From assembly GCA_002491065.1 (NCBI GenBank), contig DKVF01000045.1, positions 1 through 7,659 on the forward strand: a DNA stretch of 7,659 nt, written 5' to 3'. How positions within the stretch are numbered: the stretch's first letter is position 1; every line of letters starts with the position of its first letter. The notes beneath the pieces are model-generated. The model did not search any database and was not told the DNA's origin. It was given only the letters and a program-made list of their open reading frames with translations. Both the position numbers and the translations under genes were made by a program. Positions 1 to 5,795 of the stretch are shown in pieces. The DNA is from Peptococcaceae bacterium UBA7185 (GTDB taxonomy: Bacteria; Bacillota; Peptococcia; Peptococcales; Peptococcaceae).

Positions 1-60
1 CAGCAAAGAGGGTACATATCAAAACAGGAGCGTATTCTTTTCTATGAGAGAAGCGTACTA

Positions 61-91
61 CAAAGCAAAATTTTCTTGCAATTTTGCTTTG
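61..91. repeat. Perfect 12-bp inverted repeat overlapping the tRNA promoter
   Basis: CAAAGCAAAATT (61-72) and AATTTTGCTTTG (80-91) are exact reverse complements separated by a 7-base spacer (TTCTTGC). The putative -35 hexamer of the tRNA promoter (76-81) lies across the spacer and the start of the right arm. No T-run follows on either strand, so it is not a typical intrinsic terminator for anything upstream. It could be a protein-binding operator or a hairpin at the end of an upstream transcript. The repeat is seen directly; the role is unknown. Confidence 0.75.
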
Positions 92-104
92 AAAGTGCTA
101 TAGT
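76..104 (+). promoter_or_regulatory. Sigma-A-type promoter of tRNA-Val
   Basis: A -35-like TTGCAA (76-81, four of six consensus bases) is followed after 17 bases by TATAGT (99-104, five of six). The predicted start of transcription falls a few bases before the mature tRNA 5' end at 116, leaving only a very short leader. The spacing and placement are ideal, so the call is fairly firm for a prediction made by eye. Confidence 0.65.
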
Positions 105-115
105 ATGTTTTATTG

Positions 116-189
116 GGATGATTAGCTCAGTTGGTTAGAGCGCATGCCTCACATGCATGAGGTCGGAGGTTCGAGCCCTCTATCGTCCA
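116..189 (+). tRNA. tRNA-Val (anticodon CAC)
   Basis: The 74-base cloverleaf folds completely. The acceptor stem GGATGAT (116-122) pairs with ATCGTCC (182-188) with one G-U. The D stem GCTC (125-128) pairs with GAGC (138-141). The anticodon stem CATGC (143-147) pairs with GCATG (155-159) around the loop CTCACAT. The T stem (165-169 with 177-181) closes the canonical loop TTCGAGC. The anticodon at 150-152 is CAC, reading GUG valine codons, and A at 189 is the expected discriminator for valine. The 3' CCA is not encoded: the next bases are TCA, so a CCA-adding enzyme is needed. It stands alone between its own promoter and terminator, with no other tRNA visible. Confidence 0.97.
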
Positions 190-201
190 TCATAATGGTT
201 A

Positions 202-234
202 AGCGGTTTCTGCTTTGTGCGGAAGCCGTTTTTT
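202..234 (+). terminator. Rho-independent terminator after tRNA-Val
   Basis: A 12-bp stem (202-213 with 219-230, three G-U pairs and no mismatches) closes a 5-base loop, TTTGT. The end of the right arm merges into a T-run (229-234). It lies 12 bases beyond the tRNA, so the tRNA is very likely a single-gene transcript. Confidence 0.88.
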
Positions 235-428
235 ACGTTTTGTGCTGTGTTTTACGTCGAAAAATCTCAAAAATGAAAGTTAAACATCACAGTGAAGCAA
301 GCAAAAAACAGTGGTTATAGAAATAGAAACCTGATATAGATGTAAATGCAAATGGGGATGAGAAGAAGCCAGACGCCTCTATGTAACAAAATGATACGCA
401 GGAGAGTTGAGGGGATAAAAAATTAAAG

Positions 429-458
429 ATGGCAAATGTGTGACAAATCTGCTACAAT
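429..458 (+). promoter_or_regulatory. Candidate promoter of the Cys-rich small gene
   Basis: TACAAT (453-458) is preceded by TGC, which makes an extended -10 (TGN plus hexamer). Eighteen bases upstream is ATGGCA (429-434, four of six matches to the -35 consensus). An alternative reading uses GTGACA (440-445) with TAAAAA (463-468) at 17-base spacing. Either would give a leader of a few tens of bases before the ATG at 504. The rest of 235-428 shows no gene, RNA fold or strong repeat that I can support, apart from TTTTACGT occurring twice (231-238 and 250-257). Confidence 0.4.
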
Positions 459-503
459 AGAATAAAAATAATCTATATGATAGATAAATAGGGGATGGGA
501 CGG

Positions 504-752
504 ATGAAAAAGGTTACCAATGTGTTTTGCTCCAAGAAAACAGGCAGCGAGTGCACCTGCGGCTGCAGCTGCGGGACTTGCAGGGATTGGCTGGGAAGAT
601 TTAATTCAGGCTTAGCGGGATACTATCTGAAGGAGCTCTTGGAGGATCCTTCGAAACTGGAGGAGTTTGAATCGACACAGGTGGGGAAATGGTACACGGA
701 CAAATCTCTGGCGGCGCGGGTATATCGCAAGGAATATTTGCAGGCGGACTGA
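504..752 (+). CDS. Small cysteine-rich hypothetical protein (82 aa)
   Basis: I do not recognise this family. The protein has six cysteines within its first 26 residues (C9, C17, C19, C21, C23, C26), including a CxCxCxCxxC run, which suggests metal binding or a redox/disulfide cluster. The remainder (about residues 27-82) is a charged, probably helical region with aromatic residues (W29, F32, two adjacent Tyr, W near residue 63). There is no signal peptide or membrane segment. An in-frame ATG at 495 has GGGG directly against it with no spacing. From ATG 504 the same GGGG (491-494) sits about nine bases upstream, a workable Shine-Dalgarno distance, so 504 is preferred. Codon use resembles the neighbouring genes, supporting a real gene. 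It lies between a tRNA terminator and the der promoter and appears monocistronic. Function is unknown. Confidence 0.7.
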   Translation: MKKVTNVFCSKKTGSECTCGCSCGTCRDWLGRFNSGLAGYYLKELLEDPSKLEEFESTQVGKWYTDKSLAARVYRKEYLQAD

Positions 753-773
753 TGATTTTCGCCGGGAAAATCA
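753..773 (+). other. Short perfect hairpin right after the Cys-rich gene
   Basis: TGATTTTC (753-760) and GAAAATCA (766-773) pair perfectly around the loop GCCGG, starting at the base after the stop codon. No T-run follows directly; the nearest T-rich bases are beyond 785. It may be a weak terminator or a 3'-end stabilising stem. The pairing is seen; the role is a guess. Confidence 0.35.
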
Positions 774-828
774 GCGCACTTCAAAAAATATTTCTTTAAC
801 GGACAGGCGTAAAAAATACGGCAAACCC

Positions 829-857
829 TTGACGGAATGGGCAATATCGGGGATAAT
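829..857 (+). promoter_or_regulatory. Sigma-A-type promoter upstream of der
   Basis: TTGACG (829-834, five of six) and GATAAT (852-857, five of six) are separated by exactly 17 bases. Transcription would start near 864, giving a leader of about 45 bases before the der ATG at 909. It probably drives the whole der-plsY-gpsA-DUF1232-ABC cluster, since I see no terminator until 5126. Confidence 0.65.
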
Positions 858-908
858 AAATAAAATGTGGACAAAGATGGACAGAGGATAAGAAGGGAGT
901 ATTTCTAT

Positions 909-2228
909 ATGAAACCAGTAGTGGCAATTGTTGGTCGGCCCAACGTGGGAAAATCAACATTGTTTAATCGGCTTACCCGCACCCATTTGGCGATTATCGA
1001 GGATTACCCCGGTGTGACCCGGGATCGTCTTTATCAGGATGCGGAGTGGAATAATCGTGTATTTACGTTGATTGATACCGGCGGCATTGAGGTAAACAGC
1101 GAGGACACCATTCTTTCCAAGGTGCGCAAGCAGGCGCAGGTCGCCATGGAAGAGGCGGATGTCATTGTTTTTATGTGCGATATCAAAGCAGGGGTAACCA
1201 TCGAGGATATGGAGATTGCTCAAATGCTGCGGCGGACGAAAAAGGAAGTTATTCTGGCGGTAAACAAAGTAGAAAATTTTGAGAATACAGATGATCTTTA
1301 TGAATTTTATCAGCTGGGCTTGGGAGAACCTTATCCCATCTCTGCCAGTCATGGTATGAATACCGGAGATTTGCTGGATCGCCTGATGGAATTGTTGGAA
1401 CAGTTTGACGGGGACGACTATGAACCGGATATCATCAAGATTGCAGTAGTGGGTCGGCCCAATGTGGGCAAATCTTCGCTGACCAATGCAATTTTGGGAC
1501 AGGAACGCTCCATTGTGAGCAATATTCCCGGTACCACACGGGATGCCATTGACACGAGCTTTGAGCGCAATGGCCAGCGCTATGTCATTATAGACACGGC
1601 GGGGATGCGGCGCAAGAGCAAGGTGGCGGAGACCACCACGGAGCGCTACAGCGTCATCCGTTCTTTGCGGGCTATTGACCGCAGTGATGCGGTGCTGATG
1701 GTAATCAATGCGGAGGAAGGCCTGATTGAACAGGATAAAAAGATTGTGGGCTATGCCCATGAGCAGGGAAAGGCCATTATTTTGGTGGTGAATAAGTGGG
1801 ATCTCATTGCCAAGGATGATAAGACAGCCTCTGTCATGGAGAAAAAGATTCGCAGTGAGCTGCTATTTTTACAGTATGCGCCTATGATTTTTGTGTCTGC
1901 GGAGACCAAGCAAAGGGTTACCCGCATTTTAGATTTGGTAAATGGGGCTGTGGAACAGAATGCGATGCGGGTGCATACCAGTATTCTGAATGAGATTGTC
2001 CGGGATGCGATGCAGCTCAATCCGCCGCCTTCTGATAAGGGAAAGCGGCTGAAAATTTATTATGTTACACAGAGCGGTGTAAAACCGCCCACCTTTGTAT
2101 TTTTTGTGAATGAACCGGAATTGATGCATTTTTCCTATGAGCGGTTTTTAGAGAACAAGATTCGTGAAAATTTTGGCTTTGAGGGTACACCAATCCGCAT
2201 TGTTGTGAAAAAACGGTCTGAGGAGTGA
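909..2228 (+). CDS. der: Ribosome biogenesis GTPase Der (EngA)
   Basis: Der is a cytoplasmic double-GTPase that helps assemble the 50S ribosomal subunit. The 439-residue protein has the usual length and layout. GTPase domain 1 has the P-loop GRPNVGKS at 9-16, DTGG at 56-59 and the G4 element NKVE at 119-122. GTPase domain 2 has P-loop GRPNVGKS at 182-189, DTAG at 229-232, NKWD at 295-298 and G5 SAE at 330-332. A C-terminal KH-like domain spans about 350-439. The in-frame start can be extended to 867, but ATG 909 has the Shine-Dalgarno AGAAGGGAG (891-899) nine bases upstream and begins the protein in the normal way for the family (MKPVVAIVGRPN). Oddity: domain 1 has NKVE where NKxD is standard. 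It is the first gene of the cluster, and its last codons carry the plsY ribosome binding site. Confidence 0.97.
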   Translation: MKPVVAIVGRPNVGKSTLFNRLTRTHLAIIEDYPGVTRDRLYQDAEWNNRVFTLIDTGGIEVNSEDTILSKVRKQAQVAMEEADVIVFMCDIKAGVTIEDMEIAQMLRRTKKEVILAVNKVENFENTDDLYEFYQLGLGEPYPISASHGMNTGDLLDRLMELLEQFDGDDYEPDIIKIAVVGRPNVGKSSLTNAILGQERSIVSNIPGTTRDAIDTSFERNGQRYVIIDTAGMRRKSKVAETTTERYSVIRSLRAIDRSDAVLMVINAEEGLIEQDKKIVGYAHEQGKAIILVVNKWDLIAKDDKTASVMEKKIRSELLFLQYAPMIFVSAETKQRVTRILDLVNGAVEQNAMRVHTSILNEIVRDAMQLNPPPSDKGKRLKIYYVTQSGVKPPTFVFFVNEPELMHFSYERFLENKIRENFGFEGTPIRIVVKKRSEE

Positions 2229-2233
2229 AGACG

Positions 2234-2821
2234 ATGAGATGGGTTTTGGTGATACTGTGCGCTTATTTTTTGGGCGCTGTTCCCTTTGGCTACATTGTGG
2301 GACGGGCAAAGGGTATTGATATTCGCCAGCATGGCAGTGGCAATGTAGGGTTTACCAATGTGTGGCGTACACTGGGCATTGCGCCGGCAGCGGTGGTGCT
2401 GGCAGGCGATATGGGAAAGGGCTGGCTGGCAGCTTGTATCGGTTTTCAGCTGGCAGGAGAGACAGGGGCGTTAGTTGGCGGCCTGGTGGCTATCATAGGT
2501 CATACGCTGAGCTGCTTTATTCAGTTCAAAGGTGGCAAGGGCGTGGCGACAGGAGCCGGTGTGGTGCTGTATATGTCGCCAGTGACCATTGCGGTGTGCG
2601 CGGCGGTGCTGATAATCTTGTGCGCGACGACCCATTATATGTCAGTGGGCTCTATTTGCGCAGCATGGCTGGCTCCTGTAATGCTCTATGTTACCCATGC
2701 GCCCATTCAATACACTCTGGGCATAGGCGCAGCAGCTCTGTATGTGATTTATCTGCATATTCCCAATATTAAGCGCTTGATGAACGGCACGGAGAATAAA
2801 ATTGGAATGAAGAAACAGTAA
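2234..2821 (+). CDS. plsY: Acyl-phosphate:glycerol-3-phosphate acyltransferase PlsY
   Basis: PlsY is an integral membrane enzyme that transfers the acyl group from acyl-phosphate (made by PlsX) to sn-glycerol-3-phosphate, giving lysophosphatidic acid. The 195-residue protein is hydrophobic throughout, with several membrane spans beginning at the N-terminus. The three family motifs are visible: GSGNVGFTN with R45 (34-45), GH then FKGGKGVATG (89-107), and H175, N178, R181, G185 and E187 in motif 3. A GTG at 2225 overlaps the der stop codon but lies inside the Shine-Dalgarno GAGGAG (2220-2225), so ATG 2234 at eight-base spacing is preferred. The gap to der is only five bases, implying translational coupling. 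Its substrate is made by the next gene, gpsA. Oddity: motif 3 reads HIPN where HRxN is common. Confidence 0.96.
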   Translation: MRWVLVILCAYFLGAVPFGYIVGRAKGIDIRQHGSGNVGFTNVWRTLGIAPAAVVLAGDMGKGWLAACIGFQLAGETGALVGGLVAIIGHTLSCFIQFKGGKGVATGAGVVLYMSPVTIAVCAAVLIILCATTHYMSVGSICAAWLAPVMLYVTHAPIQYTLGIGAAALYVIYLHIPNIKRLMNGTENKIGMKKQ

Positions 2822-2839
2822 AGCGAGGGGTGGATAGAG

Positions 2840-3859
2840 ATGAGTAAGGTAGGCGTAATAGGCTGCGGAAGCTGGGGCACAGCGCTGGCGGTTGTATTGG
2901 CAGGAAATGGCGAGACGGTACAGATGTGGTGCCGCCGTCAGGAACAGGCTGACGAGATGAATGGGACGCGGGAAAACAAAAAATATCTGGCCGGTGTCGT
3001 GTTACCGGAGGGCATTCAGGTGCACACCGATTTGCAGGAGGTATTGACCGGTGCAGAGTATGTGCTGCTGGCAGTGCCCTCCCAGTCTTTGCGGGAAATA
3101 TTGGAGAAGATTAAGGATTTGCTGCCGCCTGAGGCCATACTGATCAATACGGCAAAGGGTCTGGAAGTGGGCACCAAGCTGCGTATGAGTCAGGTGACAG
3201 AGGAAGTCATTGCGGGGAGCGGGGAACGCTTTGTGGCTTTATATGGCCCCAGCCATGCGGAAGAAGTGGGCAGAGGACTGCCGGCGGCGGTAGTGTCCTG
3301 CTCGGTGAATGAAAACGCAGCGAAGGCAGTGCAGGATTTATTTATGTCTCCGTCTTTCCGTGTCTATACCAATGATGATCTCATCGGCGTGGAGATTGGG
3401 GGAGCTATTAAAAATATCATTGCTATTGCCACCGGTATCGCTATTGGTTTGGGCTTGGGGGACAATGCGCAGGCGGCGCTTCTGACCCGCGGCATGGCGG
3501 AGATCACGCGCTTGGGCACCCATCTGGGCGCAGACCCGCTGACCTTTTCCGGTCTCACCGGAATCGGCGACCTGGTGGTGACCTGCACCAGCCGGCATAG
3601 CCGCAATCATCGCTGCGGTTTGGCTTTGGGAGAAGGGAAAAAACTGGAGCAGATTTTGCAGGATATGGGTATGGTGGTGGAAGGTGTAAAGACTACCAAG
3701 GCTACAATGGAGCTGGCCCGGGAGCTGCATATTTCCATGCCTATCACAGAAATGATGTATCGCGTGCTCTTTGAGGATTTTCCGGTGCAGCAGGCGGTGA
3801 GTGAGCTGATGTGCCGCAATAAGAAGAGTGAGTTGGAAAAGGAAATGTTGGGTGTGTAA
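2840..3859 (+). CDS. gpsA: Glycerol-3-phosphate dehydrogenase [NAD(P)+] GpsA
   Basis: GpsA reduces dihydroxyacetone phosphate to sn-glycerol-3-phosphate in the cytoplasm, supplying the backbone for phospholipids and for PlsY encoded just upstream. The 339-residue length is normal. The N-terminal Rossmann fold starts with GCGSWG (8-13). Then come NTAKG (103-107), GPSHAEEV (136-143), the catalytic-lysine segment GGAIKNIIAIATG with K191, GLTGIGDLVVTCTS (238-251) and SRN (254-256). All key residues expected in the family are present. ATG 2840 has the purine-rich Shine-Dalgarno GAGGGG (2825-2830) nine bases upstream. The 18-base gap to plsY indicates a shared transcript. Nothing is unusual. Confidence 0.97.
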   Translation: MSKVGVIGCGSWGTALAVVLAGNGETVQMWCRRQEQADEMNGTRENKKYLAGVVLPEGIQVHTDLQEVLTGAEYVLLAVPSQSLREILEKIKDLLPPEAILINTAKGLEVGTKLRMSQVTEEVIAGSGERFVALYGPSHAEEVGRGLPAAVVSCSVNENAAKAVQDLFMSPSFRVYTNDDLIGVEIGGAIKNIIAIATGIAIGLGLGDNAQAALLTRGMAEITRLGTHLGADPLTFSGLTGIGDLVVTCTSRHSRNHRCGLALGEGKKLEQILQDMGMVVEGVKTTKATMELARELHISMPITEMMYRVLFEDFPVQQAVSELMCRNKKSELEKEMLGV

Positions 3860-3888
3860 CGGCACAGTAAGAGATTGAGGTGAGCGAA

Positions 3889-4239
3889 ATGCGCAGTAAT
3901 CCTGTTGGAAAAGCAGTACGGGCAGTGTGGAATATGAAGCAGACGTTGCCCCTTACGGTAAATTTGATGAGGGATAGCCGTGTGGCCCGTTGGAATAAGC
4001 TGGTTTTCTTGTTTGTAACCATAGGCTACTTACTTTTCCCATATGATTTTATTTTTGATTTTCCGATTTTTGGACAGCTGGATGATTTGGCTATTTTATT
4101 GTATATGTTGAACTGGTTTATCACCCGCACGCCCAGCGCCATTTTAGAGGAATACGGCTGGAGTGAAAAGCAGCAAAAGTTAAAAAATAAGAAAGACAAA
4201 AAGGGTAAAAAAGATAAGAAAAAATCATTGGTAAAGTGA
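3889..4239 (+). CDS. DUF1232 (YkvA-like) small membrane protein
   Basis: This 116-residue protein matches the DUF1232/YkvA family, whose biochemical function is not established. The hallmark lies at 47-66, YLLFPYDFIFDFPIFGQLDD, containing P51, D53, D57, P59, G62 and D65-D66. It overlaps one hydrophobic segment (about 38-56) and is followed by another (about 67-80), suggesting two membrane or membrane-associated helices. The tail (about 94-116) is extremely lysine-rich and lacks acyclic hydrophobics, so probably disordered and basic. A GTG at 3880 lies within the Shine-Dalgarno (TGAGGTGAG, 3876-3884); ATG 3889 immediately downstream is the better start. Compared with the consensus I remember (PxDxIPDFIPxxGxxDD), the motif has Phe for the first Pro and is one residue shorter. 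It follows gpsA by 29 bases, so it is probably cotranscribed. Confidence 0.82.
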   Translation: MRSNPVGKAVRAVWNMKQTLPLTVNLMRDSRVARWNKLVFLFVTIGYLLFPYDFIFDFPIFGQLDDLAILLYMLNWFITRTPSAILEEYGWSEKQQKLKNKKDKKGKKDKKKSLVK

Positions 4240-4331
4240 AGGCACCGGCAAGGGATACAGCGGCTCTTTCTGAATCGAAAGGCTTGTGCTGTGGAAAAAG
4301 CAAGGCGGAAACAAAACAGAAGGTGACAAAA

Positions 4332-5102
4332 ATGATTATTGATTTGCAGAATGTGAGCTATCGCAAAAACGGAAAGACAATTTTAGACGGCATTAACTGG
4401 CAGGTAGAGGCCGGCGAGCATTGGATTATTTTGGGGCTGAACGGCTCCGGCAAAACCACACTGCTCAATCTGATTAACGGTTATATTTTTCCTGCTTTCG
4501 GCGGCAGCGCCAATGTGTTGGGCTATCAATTCGGAAATTGTCCTATTGCCGATTTGCGCAAGCATATTGGATGGATATCCAATTCTCTGTCGCAAAATAT
4601 TCCTGTGAATGAAACGCCGCTGGATATTATTTTGAGCGGAAAGTTTGCCAGCATCGGTTTGTGGGATGAGGTGAGCGAGGAGGATATTGCCAAGGCAGAA
4701 GGCGTGATGGAGAAGCTGGGCATTGCCAAATTGCGGGAGCGCACCTACGGAAGCCTGTCTCAGGGAGAAAAACAAAAGGTGATTATCGGCAGAGCGCTGA
4801 TCAGCGACCCGGAAATTATTATATTTGACGAGGCCTGCAATGGACTGGACATTTTTGCCAAGAAGGATTTGTACGGAATCATCGAAAAATTGGCGCAGGA
4901 GCAGAAGAGTATCTTTTTTGTCACCCACAACACCGATGAGATTTTGCCTATTTTCAACAAAGCATTGTTGATTAAGGAAGGTAAGATACACTCAAAAGGA
5001 GACTTAAAGGAAGTCATTCAGCAGGAAAATCTGCAGGATTTTTATGGCTCCGATGTGGATGTATTTGAGCGGGATGATCGATTTTTCCTCTTCGCCCGGT
5101 AA
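4332..5102 (+). CDS. Stand-alone ABC transporter-type ATPase (YlmA-like)
   Basis: The 256-residue protein is a single soluble ABC nucleotide-binding domain. Walker A GLNGSGKT is at 35-42, the signature LSQGE at 142-146, Walker B plus catalytic Glu IIIFDE at 162-167, D-loop GLD at 171-173 and H-loop His at 199. After a short C-terminal region it ends with no membrane segment. No permease or binding protein is encoded nearby, so the partner and substrate are unknown. The closest family I recall is YlmA of Bacillus, also an orphan ATPase. The reading frame extends back to GTG 4236, overlapping the DUF1232 stop. ATG 4332, with AAGGTGA (4320-4326) five bases upstream and a typical ABC N-terminus (MIIDLQNVSY), is preferred. 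The usual Q-loop glutamine is not at its expected place after IGWIS (79-83); Asn84 is there. It is the last gene before a strong terminator. Confidence 0.88.
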   Translation: MIIDLQNVSYRKNGKTILDGINWQVEAGEHWIILGLNGSGKTTLLNLINGYIFPAFGGSANVLGYQFGNCPIADLRKHIGWISNSLSQNIPVNETPLDIILSGKFASIGLWDEVSEEDIAKAEGVMEKLGIAKLRERTYGSLSQGEKQKVIIGRALISDPEIIIFDEACNGLDIFAKKDLYGIIEKLAQEQKSIFFVTHNTDEILPIFNKALLIKEGKIHSKGDLKEVIQQENLQDFYGSDVDVFERDDRFFLFAR

Positions 5103-5125
5103 TAAGGGGGATATGGGATTATCTG

Positions 5126-5182
5126 TGCAGCCTGCCGCTGCGATATGAGACATCATATTGCAATGGCGGGCTGCATTTTTTT
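5126..5182 (+). terminator. Long hairpin terminator of the der-to-ABC cluster
   Basis: Positions 5126-5148 pair with 5153-5175 over 23 positions with a single C-A mismatch and three G-U pairs, closed by the loop GACA. Seven T residues follow (5176-5182). This is a strong intrinsic terminator for plus-strand transcription, 23 bases past the ABC gene stop. It also lies directly downstream of the minus-strand cyclo-ligase stop, but on that strand there is no T-run after the stem, so termination in that direction would be less efficient. Confidence 0.93.
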
Positions 5183-5186
5183 AACC

Positions 5187-5756
5187 TCAGCAAAACCGGT
5201 ATATCTGTGTTTCGGTGAGAATATAATCCATTGGTAGGTCATGGGCATCGGTGGGCAGCTTGCCGTTGTATATTTGGCACTGATAAGCCAGGGCAACCCG
5301 TTTTACGTCGGCTCGGAGGCGGAGCAGATATCGGTCGTAATAGCCGGCACCGAAGCCCAAACGATTGCCGAAGGTGTCAAAGGCAATGCCGGGTATGACA
5401 GCTAAATCAATTTTTTCCGGCGGGATGAGCTGCCAGGCGGCAGGAGGCAGCTCGGCGATGCCGTAATGGTTGGGCACCAGCTGCTGAAAGGATGGAAGCA
5501 GGCTCATTTCCATCAGGCCGTTTTGCGGCATACAGATGGGCAAGAGCATGTTTTTTTGCTCCTGCCAGCCCTTTTCATAGATGACGGCAGTGGCCACTTC
5601 ATTTTGGAAGGATTGATACAGCATCACAGTATGGCTGTTTTGCCACAAGGGCAGGGAGAAAAGACGATTGGCGATTTGCTGACTGTAGTGCTGTACCTGT
5701 TGGGGCGACAGCTGGGCGCGGAGCTGCTTGTAAGTGCGGCGAAGTTGATTTTTCAT
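5187..5756 (-). CDS. 5-formyltetrahydrofolate cyclo-ligase
   Basis: This cytoplasmic enzyme (MTHFS; also called YgfA/Fau or YqgN) uses ATP to convert 5-formyl-THF into 5,10-methenyl-THF, returning a storage or inhibitory folate to the one-carbon pool. The 189-residue protein has the family length. Visible features are the basic N-terminus (KNQLRRTYKQLR), NEVAT (52-56) with the substrate-site Glu, PGIAFD (122-127), the glycine-rich RLGFGAGYYDRYL (132-144), and the C-terminal HDLPMDYILTE (172-182). The frame extends upstream to a TTG at 5798 and has another ATG at 5765. ATG 5756 is chosen because the Shine-Dalgarno GGAAAGGA (ending at 5766) is nine bases away, whereas it abuts the ATG at 5765. 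It converges on the ABC gene and diverges from groES, and is a single-gene unit. Confidence 0.95.
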   Translation of the reverse strand: MKNQLRRTYKQLRAQLSPQQVQHYSQQIANRLFSLPLWQNSHTVMLYQSFQNEVATAVIYEKGWQEQKNMLLPICMPQNGLMEMSLLPSFQQLVPNHYGIAELPPAAWQLIPPEKIDLAVIPGIAFDTFGNRLGFGAGYYDRYLLRLRADVKRVALAYQCQIYNGKLPTDAHDLPMDYILTETQIYRFC

Positions 5757-5766
5757 AGATTGCATT

Positions 5767-5795
5767 CCTTTCCGGCAGGATTTTTTTAGGAAAGG
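5767..5795 (-). promoter_or_regulatory. Possible SD-sequestering hairpin in the cyclo-ligase leader
   Basis: Read on the minus strand, CCTTTCC (5795-5789) is exactly complementary to GGAAAGG (5773-5767), which is the Shine-Dalgarno of the cyclo-ligase gene. The loop is 15 bases and A-rich at its 5' end. Pairing would hide the ribosome binding site. The complementarity is seen directly; regulation is inference, and a 7-bp match in a purine-rich leader could be chance. Confidence 0.35.

Noticed and set aside
1..60. End of an upstream gene
   Set aside because: There is no convincing coding frame or terminator. Only a 7-bp stem (37-43 with 47-53) is visible, too weak to call.
504..752. SCIFF/ranthipeptide-type precursor peptide
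   Set aside because: The cysteines are at the N-terminus with a long non-Cys C-terminal domain, and no radical SAM maturase is nearby. The SCIFF pattern I recall is different.
667..891. 74-codon plus-strand frame between the Cys-rich gene and der
   Set aside because: It starts inside the Cys-rich gene in another frame, runs over the der promoter, and has a basic, low-quality composition.
954..1760. 268-codon open frame on the minus strand
   Set aside because: It is fully antisense to der, shows no recognisable domain, and der has every family motif in its own frame. It is a shadow ORF.
4383..4991. 202-codon open frame on the minus strand
   Set aside because: It is antisense to the ABC ATPase, which has all its motifs. 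There is no ribosome binding site or family resemblance.
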